From positions 353,152-417,151 of the forward strand of contig NZ_CH724142.1 of NCBI RefSeq assembly GCF_000153325.1: a DNA stretch of 64,000 nucleotides, written 5' to 3'. Shown in pieces: positions 26,681 to 36,237 of this stretch. The notes under the pieces are model-generated. The model was given only the letters and a program-made list of their open reading frames with translations. It had not been told where the DNA came from and ran no database searches. Position 1 is the first letter of the stretch; every line of letters begins with the position of its first letter. The position numbers and the translations under genes are program-made. Source of the DNA: Photobacterium sp. SKA34 (lineage in GTDB: Bacteria > Pseudomonadota > Gammaproteobacteria > Enterobacterales > Vibrionaceae).

Positions 26681-28252
26681 ATGCCAAGTAATGCATGTCA
26701 AATAGCTGATAGTAACAACACATCTTTGAACTCAGATTCTTCTCGTTTTGAGGCAAAACTAGTTCCAATTCTAACTATTGGTTTCATTTCCTTATTCATT
26801 TTTGCTGCACTGGCTGATATGTCCAGTTTTACAGCATTAATTCAAACTAGCTTTGAATCTGCAGCCAATACTTTTGGTTATAGCTGGCAGATCTTAATGC
26901 TAGTTAACTTTCTTATTGCTTTAGTCATTGCTTTTAGCCCTTTGGGCAAAAAGGTGATGGGAACCGTTACAAAACCAACAATTGGTACATTCCGTTGGTT
27001 AGCCATGATCATGTGTACTTTATTAGCGGGTGGTGGCGTATTTTGGTCTGCCGCTGAGCCAATTTACCATTTCATTACACCACCGCCGATATTTGGAGGT
27101 GTTGCTGGATCTACACAACAAGCTGTCGATCCTGCACTTGGTCAAGCGTTCTTGCATTGGGGCTTTTTAGCGTGGGCGGTATTGGGTACGTTAGCAACTA
27201 TTGTACTAATGTATGCACACCATGAACATGGCGTTAAATTTCGTCCTCGTGCTTTGCTTTTTCCTATCTTTGGTAAGAAGTTGGAAGAGCATTGGCTAGG
27301 TAGTGTTATTGATGCTTGCTCAATTATTGCCGTTGCAGCGGGTACAATTGGTCCTATTGGTTTCTTAGCATCGCAGTTAGGCTATAGTTTAGAATTATTA
27401 ACAGGGTTTGAAAATAATGTTCAATCTCAGTTAATGATCCTTGCCGTCGTTGTGTCTATTTATTCTATTTCTGCTGCGTCAGGAATGGATAAAGGTCTGC
27501 AGTGGCTATCACGCTTAAACGTGATTGGTGCATTTGGGCTATTACTTGCAATGCTATTCTTAGGTCCCACTAAATTTATTTTAACTGAGTTTGGTAGCGC
27601 GTTTGGTGATTATATTCATCATTTCGGCGAGCTTAGCTTAGCGAATGATAAGCCTTCTTGGAATGTATGGTGGACATGGTTCTTCTGGGGGTGGTTTATC
27701 GGTTTTGCGCCGATGATGGCAATCTTTATTGCACGTATTTCGGAAGGGCGTAGCATTCGTGGTTTAGTCCTTGCAGTTGCTATTGGTGCGCCTATCGTGA
27801 CGAATTTCTGGTTCGCCGTATTAGGTGGTACAGGTATTTTCCTTGAGCTACAAACACCGGGTGTGATTTCTGGCCCACTGAATGACGGTGGTTTACCGGC
27901 GGTATTATTAGCATCACTGTCTAACTTGCCATTTAGCAGTATTTTATTACCTGCGTTTCTTGTGCTGACGACAACGTTTGTTGTTACCACTGGTGACTCA
28001 ATGGCATATTCGATTGCGATGGTAGTTTCTGGTGATAATGAACCTGATAGTAAGCATCGTTTATTCTGGGCGATCATTATGGGTGTAGTGGCTGCGGTAT
28101 TATTGCTTGCAGGTGACGGTGGCTTAAATGCACTGCAATCGTTCATTGTGATCACTGCTGTACCTGTTTCTATCTTGATTGCTTTCACACTGATCAGTGG
28201 CCCAATCGCTGCATATAGAATGACGTGTGCAAAAAAACAAGTGGCTGCATAA
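26681..28252 (+). CDS. BCCT family transporter
   Basis: The 523-residue protein has about 12 membrane helices and the betaine/carnitine/choline transporter signature WTWFFWGWFIGFAPMMAIFI followed by ARISEGRSIRG, plus the aromatic substrate-box region VFWSAAEPIYHF (about residue 124). BCCT carriers bring in quaternary ammonium osmolytes or related compounds, usually with Na+ or H+. The C-terminal tail is short, unlike the long osmosensing tails of BetP-type members, so it may not be osmotically gated. GTGAG lies before the ATG. It is followed by a bidirectional terminator. Confidence 0.88.
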   Translation: MPSNACQIADSNNTSLNSDSSRFEAKLVPILTIGFISLFIFAALADMSSFTALIQTSFESAANTFGYSWQILMLVNFLIALVIAFSPLGKKVMGTVTKPTIGTFRWLAMIMCTLLAGGGVFWSAAEPIYHFITPPPIFGGVAGSTQQAVDPALGQAFLHWGFLAWAVLGTLATIVLMYAHHEHGVKFRPRALLFPIFGKKLEEHWLGSVIDACSIIAVAAGTIGPIGFLASQLGYSLELLTGFENNVQSQLMILAVVVSIYSISAASGMDKGLQWLSRLNVIGAFGLLLAMLFLGPTKFILTEFGSAFGDYIHHFGELSLANDKPSWNVWWTWFFWGWFIGFAPMMAIFIARISEGRSIRGLVLAVAIGAPIVTNFWFAVLGGTGIFLELQTPGVISGPLNDGGLPAVLLASLSNLPFSSILLPAFLVLTTTFVVTTGDSMAYSIAMVVSGDNEPDSKHRLFWAIIMGVVAAVLLLAGDGGLNALQSFIVITAVPVSILIAFTLISGPIAAYRMTCAKKQVAA

Positions 28253-28290
28253 TACGGTATACCACCCATAGATGGTGACATACGGTAAAT

Positions 28291-28343
28291 GAAAAACGCC
28301 CGATATTGCTGTTAGAAATAACATGCACTATCGGGCGTTTTTA
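28291..28343. terminator. Bidirectional terminator
   Basis: GAAAAACGCCCGATA / TATCGGGCGTTTTTA inverted repeat with a long loop lies between the convergent BCCT and SDR genes. Confidence 0.8.
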
Positions 28344-28399
28344 TTACGGATTATCAAATGACAACCACAGATTTGTTAGAAATGGCAACTAAGCGAAAG

Positions 28400-29860
28400 T
28401 TATACCGTATCAATCTGTCCATCTTTTGCTTTCGCTTTACACCGTTTGACTAACTGCAATGTCATGCCCCTAAAAATAAATAAGTGTGCAGGCATCATCG
28501 CGAACCAGTATAAAAGGCCTTTAAAACCTTTCGGATGCCACCATGCTCGAATATCAACAGAGCGGTGATCACCGTGATCATTAATGGTAAATTCTAATCG
28601 TCCTAAACCAGGCGCTTTCATCCCAAACAGGAGTGATAAGAAATGGTTTTCTTCAAGACTGATCACTTTCCAAGAATCAATGCGATCGCCCAATTGTAAT
28701 TGTTGAGGATCCCGACGATAACGTTCTAAAGCATTACCACCAATCATTGAATCCATCCATTCACGAATACGCCATAGGCTGTTGGCAAAAAAGTAGCCTT
28801 CTTCTCCACCAACCAGTTGAACTTGTCGCCATAAATCTTCAGCACTCGCATCGGTTTTTAATGTGTAGCCAGCTTGTTTAGGATAGTAGCCATAATCTGG
28901 TTTCCAGCGTGATAATGCATCAGGGTCAAATCCCCAAATTTCACTATCAATGATCTCATCATTCATTTCTAACGCTTCTGATACCGCATCATCATAACTT
29001 ATTAAGATTTGAGGGATATATTGTTGTAACTTGCTACCATCAGCCGGTAAATCATATTGCAATCCGTTGATCAATGCTCTCGCAATATTGGTGGGTACAG
29101 AAGTAATAAAGCGTAGCCAGTAAGCTGCCATCGCAGGACTTAAGAATTTTAGCGGTATAACTCGAATCTTCTTATTAAGCAGCGTACCTAAGCGCACCAT
29201 TTGATCGCGGTAGGTAAGTTGCTCTGGGCCTGCAACATCAAAAATGAGGTTATCATTATTGGGCTTTTTAATCAGCTCAGTTAAATAAAATAGCAAGTTT
29301 CTAAGCGCAATAGGAGAATTGCGAGAACTCACCCATTGTGGTGTTAGCATCACAGGGATGTGACTGACAAAATCGCGCATTACTTCAAAAGCGGCAGAGC
29401 CAGGGCCTATAATTATTCCAGCTCGTAATTCAACGATAGTTTTTCTACTACTACGAAGAATATTGCCTGTTTCTTTACGGGCGAGCAGGTGAGTTGAAGC
29501 TGCGTCTTCAGATTGTAGTGCACCTAAGTAGATAACTTGCTCAACCTGACTCTTTTCTAGATATTGGCTAAAGTGGCGCGCGCAGTCTAATTCAAAATCA
29601 ATAAAATCATGACCATGATTCATACCATGTACAAGGAAGAAAACGATATCAACATCGTGAAAGAGATCCGTAAGATCACTTCCATCATTGAGATCGAGGC
29701 AAATTAATTCAAGATTATCGAGATCATTCCAGCCGCGCTTTTTTAGTAGCTGTAAGTTGCGCCCAGTTGCTTTAACATGATGACCTTGATTTAGCAATTC
29801 TGGCACTAAATGACTACCAACATAGCCTGATGCGCCGACCACTAAAATTGTTTTTTTCAT
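28400..29860 (-). CDS. SDR family NAD(P)-binding protein with C-terminal DUF2867 domain
   Basis: The 486-residue protein has an N-terminal Rossmann fold of the atypical/extended SDR type (VVGASGYVGSHLVPELL, GxxGxxG at about residues 8-13; FFLVHGMNH; VIYLGALQ). Its C-terminal 150 residues form a DUF2867, SRPBCC-like domain (GGEEGYFFANSLWRIREWMD; LERYRRDPQQLQLGDRIDSW). This two-domain form is known in proteobacteria but its substrate is unknown. ATG at 29860 is chosen because the Rossmann strand begins at once and GGAG lies ten bases upstream; a longer frame adds 12 unlikely residues. Confidence 0.75.
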   Translation of the reverse strand: MKKTILVVGASGYVGSHLVPELLNQGHHVKATGRNLQLLKKRGWNDLDNLELICLDLNDGSDLTDLFHDVDIVFFLVHGMNHGHDFIDFELDCARHFSQYLEKSQVEQVIYLGALQSEDAASTHLLARKETGNILRSSRKTIVELRAGIIIGPGSAAFEVMRDFVSHIPVMLTPQWVSSRNSPIALRNLLFYLTELIKKPNNDNLIFDVAGPEQLTYRDQMVRLGTLLNKKIRVIPLKFLSPAMAAYWLRFITSVPTNIARALINGLQYDLPADGSKLQQYIPQILISYDDAVSEALEMNDEIIDSEIWGFDPDALSRWKPDYGYYPKQAGYTLKTDASAEDLWRQVQLVGGEEGYFFANSLWRIREWMDSMIGGNALERYRRDPQQLQLGDRIDSWKVISLEENHFLSLLFGMKAPGLGRLEFTINDHGDHRSVDIRAWWHPKGFKGLLYWFAMMPAHLFIFRGMTLQLVKRCKAKAKDGQIDTV

Positions 29861-30142
29861 TACCTCATTGCTCCATTTCCTTATGGTGTTTCTCAAGAAA
29901 AGTTGTCGTAGATATAAAAAATTATATTTTTGTTAATTGTAACCAAGTTCAGAATAAAAGGTATGGCATCAAGTTATTTTCGCGATTAGCATAACATTTC
30001 ACGTCAAATTGATTCTCTATCTGTGTGCTTTATTTTAGATATTTATTCTACTTTTATCACGATAGGTCATCAGTAATTTTTACCAATGGTTATTCGATAG
30101 TGAGTATTACACTATTGATTGCTGTTATTAGGGATAATTGCA

Positions 30143-31523
30143 ATGCCAACACTCATTCTTCAGCAATTTGATCGAGGCTTTCTTCGTTCGTTATTTTGGA
30201 TTGCTTTACCTATTGCGTTGCAGTCAATGTTGTTTTCGAGTCGAAGTCTTGTTGATATTTTGATGCTAGGTCAGTTAGGCAACGCCCAAGTAGCTGCTGC
30301 TGGTATTGCCGGTAAAGCCTTTTTTGTTGCCATTATTATGTTATTTGGTGTCTCGACAGGCGGTGCGATGTTAACTGCTCAATATTGGGGTGCAAATAAT
30401 AAGCAAGGAGTACGAGAAGCAACAGCCTTAACAGTGATGATTAGCGGTTGTTTTGCTTCAGTCGCAGCGGCATTATTTTTATTTGCGCCAGAATGGATCA
30501 TGGGTCTTGCGACTCAATCGCCAAAAGTTATCACGTTAGGTTCTGAGTATTTACGTATTACGGCATTTAATTTACTCGGTGCTGCATTTGGTATTGGTAT
30601 TGCTGTAGGTTTACGTTCGATACACCAGCCCGGCGTCAGTACCTTTTTTAGTGCGATTGGTATTGGTACCAATATGATCCTTAATTGGATATTAATTTTT
30701 GGTAAATTTGGTTTGCCAGCAATGGGAATTAGCAATGGGAATTAAAGGTGCGGCATGGGCGACGTTGCTTAGTGGTGGTATTGAACTGATATTACTTGCG
30801 TCTTATTTATATGGACGCAAACATTTATTAGCGTTTAACTTTAAAACGGTTGTAACTGTTTGCAATAGGAAAGATATTCAGCGCTTTCTTAAACTATCGC
30901 TACCGATTACCTTTAATCACCTTGCATGGGCGGGGGGAATTTTTGTTTATCATGCAATTATTGGTCAACTAGGTGTTAATGGGCTTGCTGCAATGTCGGT
31001 GATCACACCGATTGAGTCACTGTCACTTGCAATGTTGATCGGTATTTCAAATGCGTCAGCTGTATTTATTGGTAATTTACTCGGTGCCAATAAAAATGAT
31101 GAAGCCTATTTAAAGGCATGGGCATTTTCGTTAATTAACTTAGGTTTTGCTTTATTAACGGTATGTGTGATGTTTTTAATTAAACAACCTTTATTAACTT
31201 TATTTTCAGGACTAACTCAGGATGTGCGCGCGTTAACTGGTCATTTCTTTGATATTTTTGCAGTTATTCTGGTATTAAAAAGTATTCCAATGGTGATGAT
31301 TGTTGGTGTCTTACGGGCTGGTGGTGATATTAAGTTTTGCTTCTATCAAGATATTATTGCGCAATGGATGATCGGTATTCCCGTAACGGCATTTTGTGCT
31401 TTTGTTTTACATTTTCCGATAGAGTGGGTTTATGCTTTAGTTGGCTTAGAAGAGCTAATTAAATGGTTTACATCATCTTTTCGTGTACATTCACGTCGTT
31501 GGATTAATAATTTAGTGGCTTAA
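30143..31523 (+). pseudogene. MATE family efflux pump disrupted by a 13-bp tandem duplication
   Basis: The first frame (30143-30745) encodes a MATE N-terminal lobe: SLFWIALPIALQSMLFSSRS, DILMLGQLG, VSTGGAMLTAQYWGA. The second frame (to 31523) carries the C-terminal lobe (FLKLSLPITFNHLAWAGGIF, VYHAIIGQLGVNGLAAMSV). The break is exactly a doubled AGCAATGGGAATT (30718-30730 and 30731-30743). Removing one copy joins PAMGI to KGAAWATLL in frame and restores a normal 455-residue protein. MATE pumps export cationic drugs with Na+ or H+. As written, the product stops after about 200 residues and should be inactive. Confidence 0.85.
30718..30743. repeat. 13-bp perfect tandem duplication inside the MATE gene
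   Basis: AGCAATGGGAATT occurs twice in direct succession. Its length, not a multiple of three, accounts fully for the frameshift. Confidence 0.95.
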
Positions 31524-31573
31524 AAATGGCCTAATAGGAGAGATTGACTCCGACATATTTAGGCCATTTTTAG
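31521..31573. terminator. Bidirectional terminator
   Basis: TAAAAATGGCCTAA / TTAGGCCATTTTTA inverted repeat lies between the convergent MATE and roxA genes. Confidence 0.75.
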
Positions 31574-31591
31574 GTGATAACATTGCGTTAT

Positions 31592-32725
31592 TTATTCTAC
31601 TAAGTACCAATATCCAAGATTTATGAGCTGTGTTAATAGCGTTAATACAGCAGGGTGGTGAATCGCATTGCCTAGTAATTCAGCAGTGACGACTTGCTCA
31701 TTACAAAATTGTTTTGCGGTATCTGCGCATTCATCGGGTAATGCGTATTCTTCACCATTGATAAAGATGATCTCAGGTTTTGCTTCATGATAAAATGCGC
31801 GTAAGCCGCCAATGCGATTAAAGCTATCCCCATTCATTAAGCATTGATACGTTTCTTCATTACTCCACTCAGGCTCAGACGGAACAATATCTAACTCGTG
31901 ACGATTTTGGCTTAAATGTTCGCCCATCCATTGTTTTAGTAAGTGCGGGTGGTCAAGTAAGCTGCGCATCATGGCTTCTAGATCATGGTAGTCTTGCTCT
32001 GAAATGGCACCATTACAACCACGGGTCGATAGCGCTGGATTGTGGTAGTGGACATCACCAATATCATTTGAGATCACGAAATCAGCAAAGGTGCTTAATA
32101 ACTCTTGTTTTTTCGGTGAACGGAAACCGACAGAAAAGCTCATGGATGTTTCCACAGAATAGCCATCATGTGGGAAACCGGGTGGAATATATAAAATATC
32201 GCCTGTATCTAACACTTCATCAATGATCGGTTCAAAACCTTTAATCTGGCGTAATGCCGAATGACGAAATTCTTCCTCATAATCATCGCGTTTCTCACCG
32301 ACGCGCCAATGACGTTTACCTGAGCCTTGAACAATAAATACATCATACTGGTCTATATGAGGACCAACACCGCCCCCGGGGGTTGAATAGCTAATCATTA
32401 AATCGTCAAACAACCAGCCAGGAAGTTGGCGAAAGGGAGTGACTAATTGTGCAGCACCTTCATGCCAATGATTAGCAGCTTGTACGATAAATGACCAATT
32501 ATCTTCTGGTGTATCATCAAAGGTTAATGGGCCATGCTGCACTTCCCATTGGTCATCTTTTTTTGCAATGTAGCGGGAATCAACTTCTTCTTCCATCGCG
32601 AGCCCTGCTAATTCGTCAGGGCTAATAGGATCGACAAAGTGCTTAAAGCCACCTTTAATGATGGTTGGTTTTTTTTGCCAATATTTGGTTAGAAATTCTT
32701 CTAGGGAGAACGTTAATTGATACAT
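31592..32725 (-). CDS. roxA: Ribosomal protein uL16 3-hydroxylase (RoxA/YcfD)
   Basis: RoxA is a JmjC-type 2-oxoglutarate oxygenase that hydroxylates an arginine of ribosomal protein uL16. The 377-residue protein matches E. coli YcfD along its length: DPISPDELAGLAMEEEVDSR, VQAANHWHEGAA, DDLMISYSTPGGGVGPHIDQ and RHELDIVPSEP. The iron ligands are H123 and D125 in the PHID sequence and H186 in GFPHDGY. A C-terminal winged-helix part follows. The ATG at 32725 (MYQLTF) fits the family start; an earlier TTG is in frame but unneeded. The ribosome site is weak. Confidence 0.93.
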   Translation of the reverse strand: MYQLTFSLEEFLTKYWQKKPTIIKGGFKHFVDPISPDELAGLAMEEEVDSRYIAKKDDQWEVQHGPLTFDDTPEDNWSFIVQAANHWHEGAAQLVTPFRQLPGWLFDDLMISYSTPGGGVGPHIDQYDVFIVQGSGKRHWRVGEKRDDYEEEFRHSALRQIKGFEPIIDEVLDTGDILYIPPGFPHDGYSVETSMSFSVGFRSPKKQELLSTFADFVISNDIGDVHYHNPALSTRGCNGAISEQDYHDLEAMMRSLLDHPHLLKQWMGEHLSQNRHELDIVPSEPEWSNEETYQCLMNGDSFNRIGGLRAFYHEAKPEIIFINGEEYALPDECADTAKQFCNEQVVTAELLGNAIHHPAVLTLLTQLINLGYWYLVE

Positions 32726-33125
32726 TCGCAAGCTACTGATTATGAAATAGGTGATGAGTATAACGTAATTTAAAACATCGACGGATATTTATGTTACTAA
32801 GGGTGATAGATATGTAAATACGATATGGAATGAATATCTTTATATTCATGATAATAGATGACATAACAGTAAATATATTGATGATAGTCATAGTTATAAA
32901 TGCAAAGTTTAGGTTTGAATTTTTTTAAAAATCTAAGATTATTAATAATATGTTACTTAAGTTAAGTGATACCATTTATCGCGACTTTGACAATTGAAAT
33001 AACTTTAATGACAGTGCTATTTGCTGTAAATTTGCCGCCTAAATGCGTAACGTATTTATTCAGTTATTTTAATTAATTGCTCAAGTGATAAGCAATTGAT
33101 GTGATCTCAAGTGTTGGTGATATAA
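32726..33125. other. Intergenic region between divergent genes
   Basis: This AT-rich gap separates roxA and the ABC transporter operon. I see no coding sequence, no strong hairpin and no recognised operator. Confidence 0.5.
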
Positions 33126-33797
33126 ATGTTACGACTCGCAGGACTCTGCAAAGGATACCGTGACGGCTCCGAATTTCATTTTGTGCTTCAAGGAACGAAT
33201 TTAGAGCTTGAGCCTGGTGATCAAGTTGCGTTAATGGGTGAAAGTGGTTCAGGTAAAAGTACGTTGTTAAACTTAATTGCTGGGCTAGATACTCCTGAAG
33301 AAGGGGAAGTTTGGCTTGGCAATACACCTATACATTCTATTTCAGAGCGAGAACGAACGGCCTTTCGGCGTGATAATATTGGTTTAGTTTTTCAGCAATA
33401 TAATTTATTACCGACATTAACCGTTGCTGATAATATCAAATTTTGTCGTCAGCTTAAGGGGTTAACGTCAGATGATAAGTTATGGCGTCAGTTGATCTCT
33501 GCATTAGATCTTATGCGGTTGTTAGAACGTTATCCTGAAGAAATATCAGGAGGTCAGCAACAACGTGTCGCGATTGCACGAGCAATTTACATGGAACCTA
33601 AGATTCTGTTAGCCGATGAGCCAACAGGTAGCCTTGATGAACGCAATGCTGAAGCCGTTATTCGGTTACTTCTATCACTAACTAAAAAACTACACTGCAC
33701 CTTACTGGTAGTAACACACAGTAAGAAAGTTGCATCACATATGCAGGGTCATGTTCGTCTGCAGGGAGGGCAGCTTCATGTTACGCCCCGTAGTTAA
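33126..33797 (+). CDS. ABC transporter ATP-binding protein (LolD/AttE-like)
   Basis: The 223-residue ATPase has Walker A GESGSGKST (residues 38-46), Q-loop FQQYNLLPTLTV, signature SGGQQQR, Walker B ILLADEPTG and an H-loop VVTHS. These are typical of the MacB/LolD class that powers FtsX-like permeases rather than classical importers. It overlaps the permease gene by 20 bases and forms an operon with it and the AttH-like lipoprotein. That gene set corresponds to the AttEFGH system first named in Agrobacterium. Such systems pull lipoproteins or hydrophobic molecules out of the membrane; the cargo here is unknown. Confidence 0.88.
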   Translation: MLRLAGLCKGYRDGSEFHFVLQGTNLELEPGDQVALMGESGSGKSTLLNLIAGLDTPEEGEVWLGNTPIHSISERERTAFRRDNIGLVFQQYNLLPTLTVADNIKFCRQLKGLTSDDKLWRQLISALDLMRLLERYPEEISGGQQQRVAIARAIYMEPKILLADEPTGSLDERNAEAVIRLLLSLTKKLHCTLLVVTHSKKVASHMQGHVRLQGGQLHVTPRS

Positions 33798-36237
33798 TGC
33801 GTTATGGGGGCATTATCGACGTCACCCGTTTCAAATTATTCTCGTATGGTTAGGTCTAACGTTGGGTATTGCCTTACTTGTTGGCGTTATGGCTGTAAAC
33901 CAGCAAGCAAAAGAAAGTTATCGCGAAGGTGAACAACTTTTTTCTAACCCTTTTCCTTATCGCATTCGCCACGTACAAATAGGGATGAAAGTCCCACAGG
34001 GTTTTTATATTCAAATGCGTCGAGCAGGATTGAAAACTTGCTCGCCGATGGAAGAACTTCGCATCGTGACAGATCAGCAACGTGACTTTCAATTGCTAGG
34101 TATTGATCCCGTTACAATGATGTCTGTATCAGGCTCGAATGGATTAGATGAAAGTAAAATAAAACTACTGGAATTAATGCGCCCACCATATCCGATCATG
34201 ATTGGCCAGCAGCTCGCAAATTATATTGGTTTGTCTGATGGCAGTATGATCACGTTAGATTCTGGAAAGAAAATTGGCCCAATCGAGATTATTCAAGACG
34301 AGACAATGAGTCAACCTCGTATGATTGCAGATATTGCACTGCTGCGAGAATTGAATCCAAGTTCTGGTTTTACCGCTGTTGTTTGTGGAGAAATGAGCCG
34401 AAAACAATTAAGTAAGTTAACCCATATTCTTCCTCCAGGATTAACTTTAGAACGTAAACAAAGTGCGAAACTAGAGCCCTTAACTAATGCATTTCATTTA
34501 AATTTGTTTGCAATGGGCATGTTATCGTTTGTGGTAGGGTTGTTTATTTTCTATCAAGCGATGTCATTATCCTTTGCTCAGCGTCAGCCATTGATTGGTG
34601 TGCTACGTCAATTAGGCGTTACTAGTGGGCAAATCGCGAAAGCGCTAATTTTTGAATTAATCACTTGGATAGTTTTAGGGCTTATAGGTGGTAATTTACT
34701 GGGCTTGTTATTAGCTCAGCAATTACTGCCTAGTGTCGCAGCATCTCTCAATGATCTTTATAGCGCTAACGTTAACTTACAAATTCAGTGGCATTGGATG
34801 TGGGGGCTGGCAAGTGTGGCTATTGCATTCTTTGGTTGTGCGTTTGCCTGTACTTGGCCTTTGATCCGTTTAGTTAGATCCCAACCATCGCGACTCGCAG
34901 CACATTTGTCTTTAATCCGCTTTAGTGGTCGGGAATTTGCGTGGCAAGCATTATTTTCAGGTATTTTCATGTTGATTGCTTTTGGCATCTATCAACTGCC
35001 TCATGGACAACTTGCTGGCTTTGCACTGATTGCGTTTATCTTGATCGCTTCAGGTTTATTCATGCCATATCTGATGTGGAAATTATTTTTATGGCTTGGC
35101 AAGCTTTGTCGATCGGCACAATTGCGATGGTTTTTCAATGATGCCGCGGCAAGCTTGAGCTACCGAGGTGTGGCAGCAATGGCATTCATGCTGGCTTTAG
35201 CGTCAAATATTGGTATGGAAACTATGGTGGGGAGTTTTAGAAACACCACAGAAAGCTGGTTAGAGCAACGGTTAGCCGCTGATATTTATATACGACCGTC
35301 CATGAACATGGCACCACGTATTTCTAAGTGGTTACAAGATCAACCTGAAGTTGCGCAAGTTTGGTGGAGCTGGCAAAAAGAAACGCCGTCTGACGCTGGT
35401 ACTATTCAAGTCATGAGTATTGGTGATACTTCTGGCGAGAAAAAAGCGTTAGTCGTTAAACAAACAGCTTATGACTATTGGAAAACACTGCACAAAAGCC
35501 GCTCGGTTATGGTGAGTGAGTCTATAGCACTTAAAAATCATTGGAATGTGGGTGATACCATCAATTTACCCGCACCGATGAATAAAGGCTGGGAAATTGC
35601 GGGTATTTATTATGACTATGGTAATCCTTATGGTCAGGTATTGATTTCACAGTCTAAGTGGCAGCGTTTTTGGCCCCATTCAGGGCAAGTTGGATTAGCC
35701 ATTCACCTTAATAAGAACGTAAATCCAGATAAGTTACTTGCAGATCTGGGTGCTCGTTTCCGTTTGCAACCGGAACGTATTCGTAATAATGCAGCCTTGA
35801 TGAAAGAGGCGATGGGGGTTTTTGATCGTACTTTTGTTGTTACCTCAACACTAGGACATTTAACCTTGTTCATTGCGGTATGTGGTTTATTCTTTGCCAC
35901 AATAGCAGGGGAAGTATCACGTCAACGTCAGTTTGCGTTGCTACGTTGTATGGGAATGACTGGTCGAGAATTGGCGTTATTTGGTGGTGGGCAGTTGCTG
36001 TTTATTGGTGTGATTACGTCGCTGATAGCATTGCCGCTAGGTTTGTTTCTTGCTCAGCTATTAATTGATGTGGTACTTAAATATTCCTTTGGTTGGACAA
36101 TGCCAGTGCAATATTTCCCTGTGGATTATTTTACGACATTGGGTACAGCGTTATTAGCCTTGTTAGTGGCTGGAGCGTGGCCTGTTTGGCGTTTGGTTCG
36201 TCGCTCTGCAATCTTGTCTTTAAGGGAGTCATTCTAA
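33778..36237 (+). CDS. FtsX-like ABC transporter permease (AttF/AttG-like, double permease)
   Basis: The 819-residue inner-membrane protein has the doubled FtsX layout. Helix 1 near residues 18-38 is followed by a periplasmic MacB-like core, then three helices (about 235-370). A second half has its own helices near residues 395-450, another periplasmic core, and three helices at the C-terminus ending RRSAILSLRESF. It thus combines what are separate AttF and AttG components elsewhere. The ATG at 33778 is chosen for its GGAGG site eight bases upstream, inside the end of the ATPase gene. The stop overlaps the next start as TAATG. Confidence 0.85.
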   Translation: MLRPVVNALWGHYRRHPFQIILVWLGLTLGIALLVGVMAVNQQAKESYREGEQLFSNPFPYRIRHVQIGMKVPQGFYIQMRRAGLKTCSPMEELRIVTDQQRDFQLLGIDPVTMMSVSGSNGLDESKIKLLELMRPPYPIMIGQQLANYIGLSDGSMITLDSGKKIGPIEIIQDETMSQPRMIADIALLRELNPSSGFTAVVCGEMSRKQLSKLTHILPPGLTLERKQSAKLEPLTNAFHLNLFAMGMLSFVVGLFIFYQAMSLSFAQRQPLIGVLRQLGVTSGQIAKALIFELITWIVLGLIGGNLLGLLLAQQLLPSVAASLNDLYSANVNLQIQWHWMWGLASVAIAFFGCAFACTWPLIRLVRSQPSRLAAHLSLIRFSGREFAWQALFSGIFMLIAFGIYQLPHGQLAGFALIAFILIASGLFMPYLMWKLFLWLGKLCRSAQLRWFFNDAAASLSYRGVAAMAFMLALASNIGMETMVGSFRNTTESWLEQRLAADIYIRPSMNMAPRISKWLQDQPEVAQVWWSWQKETPSDAGTIQVMSIGDTSGEKKALVVKQTAYDYWKTLHKSRSVMVSESIALKNHWNVGDTINLPAPMNKGWEIAGIYYDYGNPYGQVLISQSKWQRFWPHSGQVGLAIHLNKNVNPDKLLADLGARFRLQPERIRNNAALMKEAMGVFDRTFVVTSTLGHLTLFIAVCGLFFATIAGEVSRQRQFALLRCMGMTGRELALFGGGQLLFIGVITSLIALPLGLFLAQLLIDVVLKYSFGWTMPVQYFPVDYFTTLGTALLALLVAGAWPVWRLVRRSAILSLRESF

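Noticed and set aside
27619..28281. 220-codon frame antisense to the BCCT gene
   Set aside because: It is a shadow of the transporter coding frame; its composition (Pro, Thr, Asn rich) mirrors the sense strand and it has no family resemblance.
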